Shown here: piece by piece, positions 44,445 to 45,621 of the stretch
How positions within the stretch are numbered: the first letter of the stretch is position 1
How the letters are laid out: each line of letters begins with the position of its first letter
Origin: CAYUHK01 sp964475165
Lineage (GTDB): Bacteria > Verrucomicrobiota > Kiritimatiellia > JAAZAB01
Length of the DNA: 45,621 nt
Reading direction: 5' to 3'
NCBI GenBank assembly: GCA_964475165.1
Contig: CAYYVN010000013.1
Coordinates: 1 to 45,621, forward strand
The notes under the pieces: generated by a model
Told to the model about the DNA's origin: nothing
Database searches by the model: none
Seen by the model: only the letters and a program-made list of their open reading frames with translations
Translations under genes and position numbers: made by a program

Positions 44445-44663
44445 TCATCTCCGTGTTATCGTAATCAGAAAATCTTCTTGGTCGGCTGGATTCGTGTCGC
44501 TCTTCGAGAATGTGAATCCACATCCAGAATCATTCTTTGCCTTCTCGCATGCTTTGCAGAACGCGGTAACATCAATGCACATTTCGCGGAGCGTTGTGGT
44601 GCGGACAGATATCGTGTCATTGATGCCCATAAGGTTGCTGACTATCTTGATGAATTTGCTCAC
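44445..44663 (-). CDS. Small island protein, unknown function
   Basis: A GTG at 44663 with AAAGGAAAA eight bases upstream opens a 72-residue frame: SKFIKIVSNLMGINDTISV, then CIDVTAFCKACEKAKNDSGCG with four cysteines and a C-terminal charged region. The residue mix (charged and hydrophobic alternation) looks coding. A minus-strand 25-residue frame with AGGAG lies just upstream (44709-44786). Function is unknown; the four cysteines might bind metal. Confidence 0.5.
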   Translation of the reverse strand: MSKFIKIVSNLMGINDTISVRTTTLREMCIDVTAFCKACEKAKNDSGCGFTFSKSDTNPADQEDFLITITRR

Positions 44664-45060
44664 GTTATTTTCCTTTACTTGGCTTGTCGGAGGTGATCGG
44701 GCAACATCCTACTCGGGACACACTCCGATTCTGGTTTGCGGCGCGACTGCGGACAGAAAAAGGTCGCTAACCTCCCTTTCCCGCATATCTCCTGTGATAG
44801 CCGCCAGGCCCTGTGCTGAAACATGTGAACCGGAAGGCACGTCCAGGTTGGGCGCGTCCCTTTGCAGGCTCGTTTCAGCACTAGAAATCTGGCAGATTTC
44901 ACCAAAAATGATTCTGCCGTGACACAGAAAACATTTAACTCACGCTATGTTATGATGTTACTCCTCTTTTCAACTTTCAAGGTCATCTTATACGGACAAA
45001 CACTACCAGCTTCGTAGAAAAAGAACAGCTTTTTATTCTGGAACTTGAGAAAGAGGAAAC
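44664..45060. other. Island spacer with inverted repeats and short frames
   Basis: The stretch holds a 10-bp-arm inverted repeat (44813-44822 with 44872-44881), a nearby hairpin GGCAGA/TCTGCC (44891-44918), a short minus-strand frame 44709-44786 (MREREVSDLFLSAVAPQTR onward, CAGGAGAT upstream), and a plus-strand open frame 44939-45121 reading FVEKEQLFILELEKEE that lacks a start codon. I read it as remnants or regulatory sequence rather than a normal gene. Confidence 0.4.
44813..44881. promoter_or_regulatory. Inverted repeat with 10-bp arms, possible RNA leader
   Basis: GTGCTGAAAC (44813-44822) is repeated exactly inverted as GTTTCAGCAC (44872-44881). Between them a second stem (AACC with GGTT) can form. 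It lies upstream of the small minus-strand frames, so could be a structured leader or protein-binding site. Confidence 0.4.
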
Positions 45061-45279
45061 ATGTTCTCAAATGCCCACTTCCCTTTCGGCACTTGTGGGC
45101 ATCTTTCTACCGCATCCGTGAACGGAACGCAAAGCAATCGGCATAATACGGCGTCCGCGCCGTGGCGCGACGGATGCGTGCGGAGTAGACACGGAAAAGC
45201 CGTACCGCAGAGGGCCAGCGTCCCGACCCAAGCGACGGCCAGCCTGCACCAGCCAGAACGGTGGCCGGTGCGAGAATAG
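45061..45279 (+). CDS. Possible small protein, doubtful
   Basis: An ATG at 45061 follows GAGAAAGAGGAAAC, a very good ribosome-binding site, and opens 72 codons rich in Ser, Thr, Arg and His with no recognisable domain. GC content changes inside it and the minus strand carries equally long frames, so it may be chance. I list it because the start signal is strong. Confidence 0.25.
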   Translation: MFSNAHFPFGTCGHLSTASVNGTQSNRHNTASAPWRDGCVRSRHGKAVPQRASVPTQATASLHQPERWPVRE

Positions 45280-45562
45280 AGAAGAGCGCCGGGCAGGTCT
45301 TGCCGCCGATCAGGCAAATGGCCGCGACGTTTGCACCGTAAGCGCACACTCGGGGGGAATTGCCCGGCTATGTCTTGGGGGCCGCGTTTGAAGTGACGGC
45401 TTTCGACGGGTGGAGTGTACGGAGCCCGGCGAAAACGGCACTTGAAACGCGGGCGGGGTGGAAATCAACGAGCGAAGCGAGACCGCATTCGATAAGGCGT
45501 CCAGGCATTGGAAAGAATTGGGGCCGAAAATCCAGACATTGAAAAACGCGACAGCGGCCAAG
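45280..45562. other. End of island region, no supported gene
   Basis: Open frames occur on both strands but none has both a ribosome-binding site and a recognisable product. GC-rich GCGAAGCGAG-type words occur as at 44030-44100. Confidence 0.5.
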
Positions 45563-45621
45563 CCTCTTCCTCTTCCTCTTCCTCTTCCTCTTCCTCTTCC
45601 TCTTCCTCTTCCTCTTCCTCT
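45563..45621. repeat. Hexanucleotide tandem repeat (CCTCTT) at the contig end
   Basis: About ten perfect copies of CCTCTT run to the last base of the window. Assembly most likely stopped because the repeat is longer than the reads, or the repeat is an assembly artefact. Long CCTCTT runs are rare in bacterial genomes and phase-variable genes sometimes carry such repeats. Confidence 0.95.

Noticed and set aside
44445..44447. Selenocysteine reading of TGA in the small island gene
   Set aside because: Composition changes abruptly at this codon and no convincing selenocysteine insertion hairpin follows, so recombination of two gene pieces is simpler.
44248..44922. 224-codon plus-strand frame in the island
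   Set aside because: It crosses the structured domain and changes composition repeatedly, has no ribosome-binding site, and opposes a better minus-strand small gene.
45310..45561. 83-codon minus-strand frame near the contig end
   Set aside because: It looks superficially protein-like but has no ribosome-binding site and overlaps equally long frames on the other strand.
43849..45621. CRISPR array or integron attC sites
   Set aside because: Repeats here are inverted or irregular; there are no equally spaced direct repeats with unique spacers and no attC-type GTTRRRY/RYYYAAC pairs.
40710..45621. Second copy of the tRNA-Pro 3' end as right attachment site
   Set aside because: I looked for the T-arm and acceptor sequence in the island and found no match; the far end is probably outside the contig.

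Overview
The window looks like a draft or metagenome-derived contig (a 10-N scaffolding gap at 30886-30895, and a right end that stops inside a hexanucleotide repeat) from a GC-rich, Gram-negative, probably anaerobic bacterium. Lipid A acyltransferase, O-antigen ligase and lipid-linked sugar transferases point to a lipopolysaccharide outer membrane. A pyrophosphate-type phosphofructokinase, a flavin-dependent thymidylate synthase and an iron-type alcohol dehydrogenase fit an anaerobe. From memory of gene families, the small protein at 38267-38737 resembles ones seen in the Planctomycetes-Verrucomicrobia-Chlamydiae group, so a Kiritimatiellota/Lentisphaerota/Verrucomicrobiota-type host is my best guess; this is inference, not a database result.

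Layout. 1-9544: tRNA-Ser, an alkyltransferase-type DNA repair gene, an AsmA-like envelope protein with an unusual C-terminal repeat, two small envelope proteins, a GT2/GT39 glycosyltransferase pair, an apparently exported isoaspartyl methyltransferase, an unknown gene, tRNA-His and an LpxL-like acyltransferase. 9685-18264: a type IV pilus/type II secretion block (pilin, sigma-54 response regulator, PilC/GspF, PilB/GspE, a TPR-MshEN protein, GspB- and GspA/ExeA-like proteins, a TPR protein). The last three follow an ABC exporter pair (18261-19768) with stop/start overlaps. The pilin has a near-consensus sigma-54 promoter and lies beside a sigma-54 activator, so the regulatory link can be read from the sequence. 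19809-30662: argininosuccinate lyase, zinc-ribbon proteins, polyprenyl synthase, O-antigen ligase, RNA ligase-like phosphodiesterase, phosphofructokinase, tRNA-Asp, an HPr-domain fusion, TrmL and ClpB. 30812-40709: a PHP protein broken by the gap, an aminotransferase-dnaX-ybaB-recR operon, tRNA-Gly, a sugar kinase, thyX, a small conserved gene with a clear sigma-70 promoter, DUF503, a cupin plus iron-alcohol dehydrogenase pair, and tRNA-Pro.

40710-45621: immediately after the 3' end of tRNA-Pro the character changes. There is a RadC gene, the 5'-truncated remains of a PD-(D/E)XK restriction-type nuclease, a large membrane protein of unknown function with a TTG start, and then about 1.8 kb of mostly non-coding, strongly folded DNA with gene remnants. 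This looks like one side of a mobile island inserted at tRNA-Pro. Its most striking part is a 148-nt domain (44147-44294) closed by a 26-bp imperfect stem and holding four further hairpins; two of the four departures from perfect symmetry are G-U pairs in RNA. It is the best candidate in the window for an undescribed structured RNA or a transfer-origin-like element. No integrase, relaxase or CRISPR array is visible.
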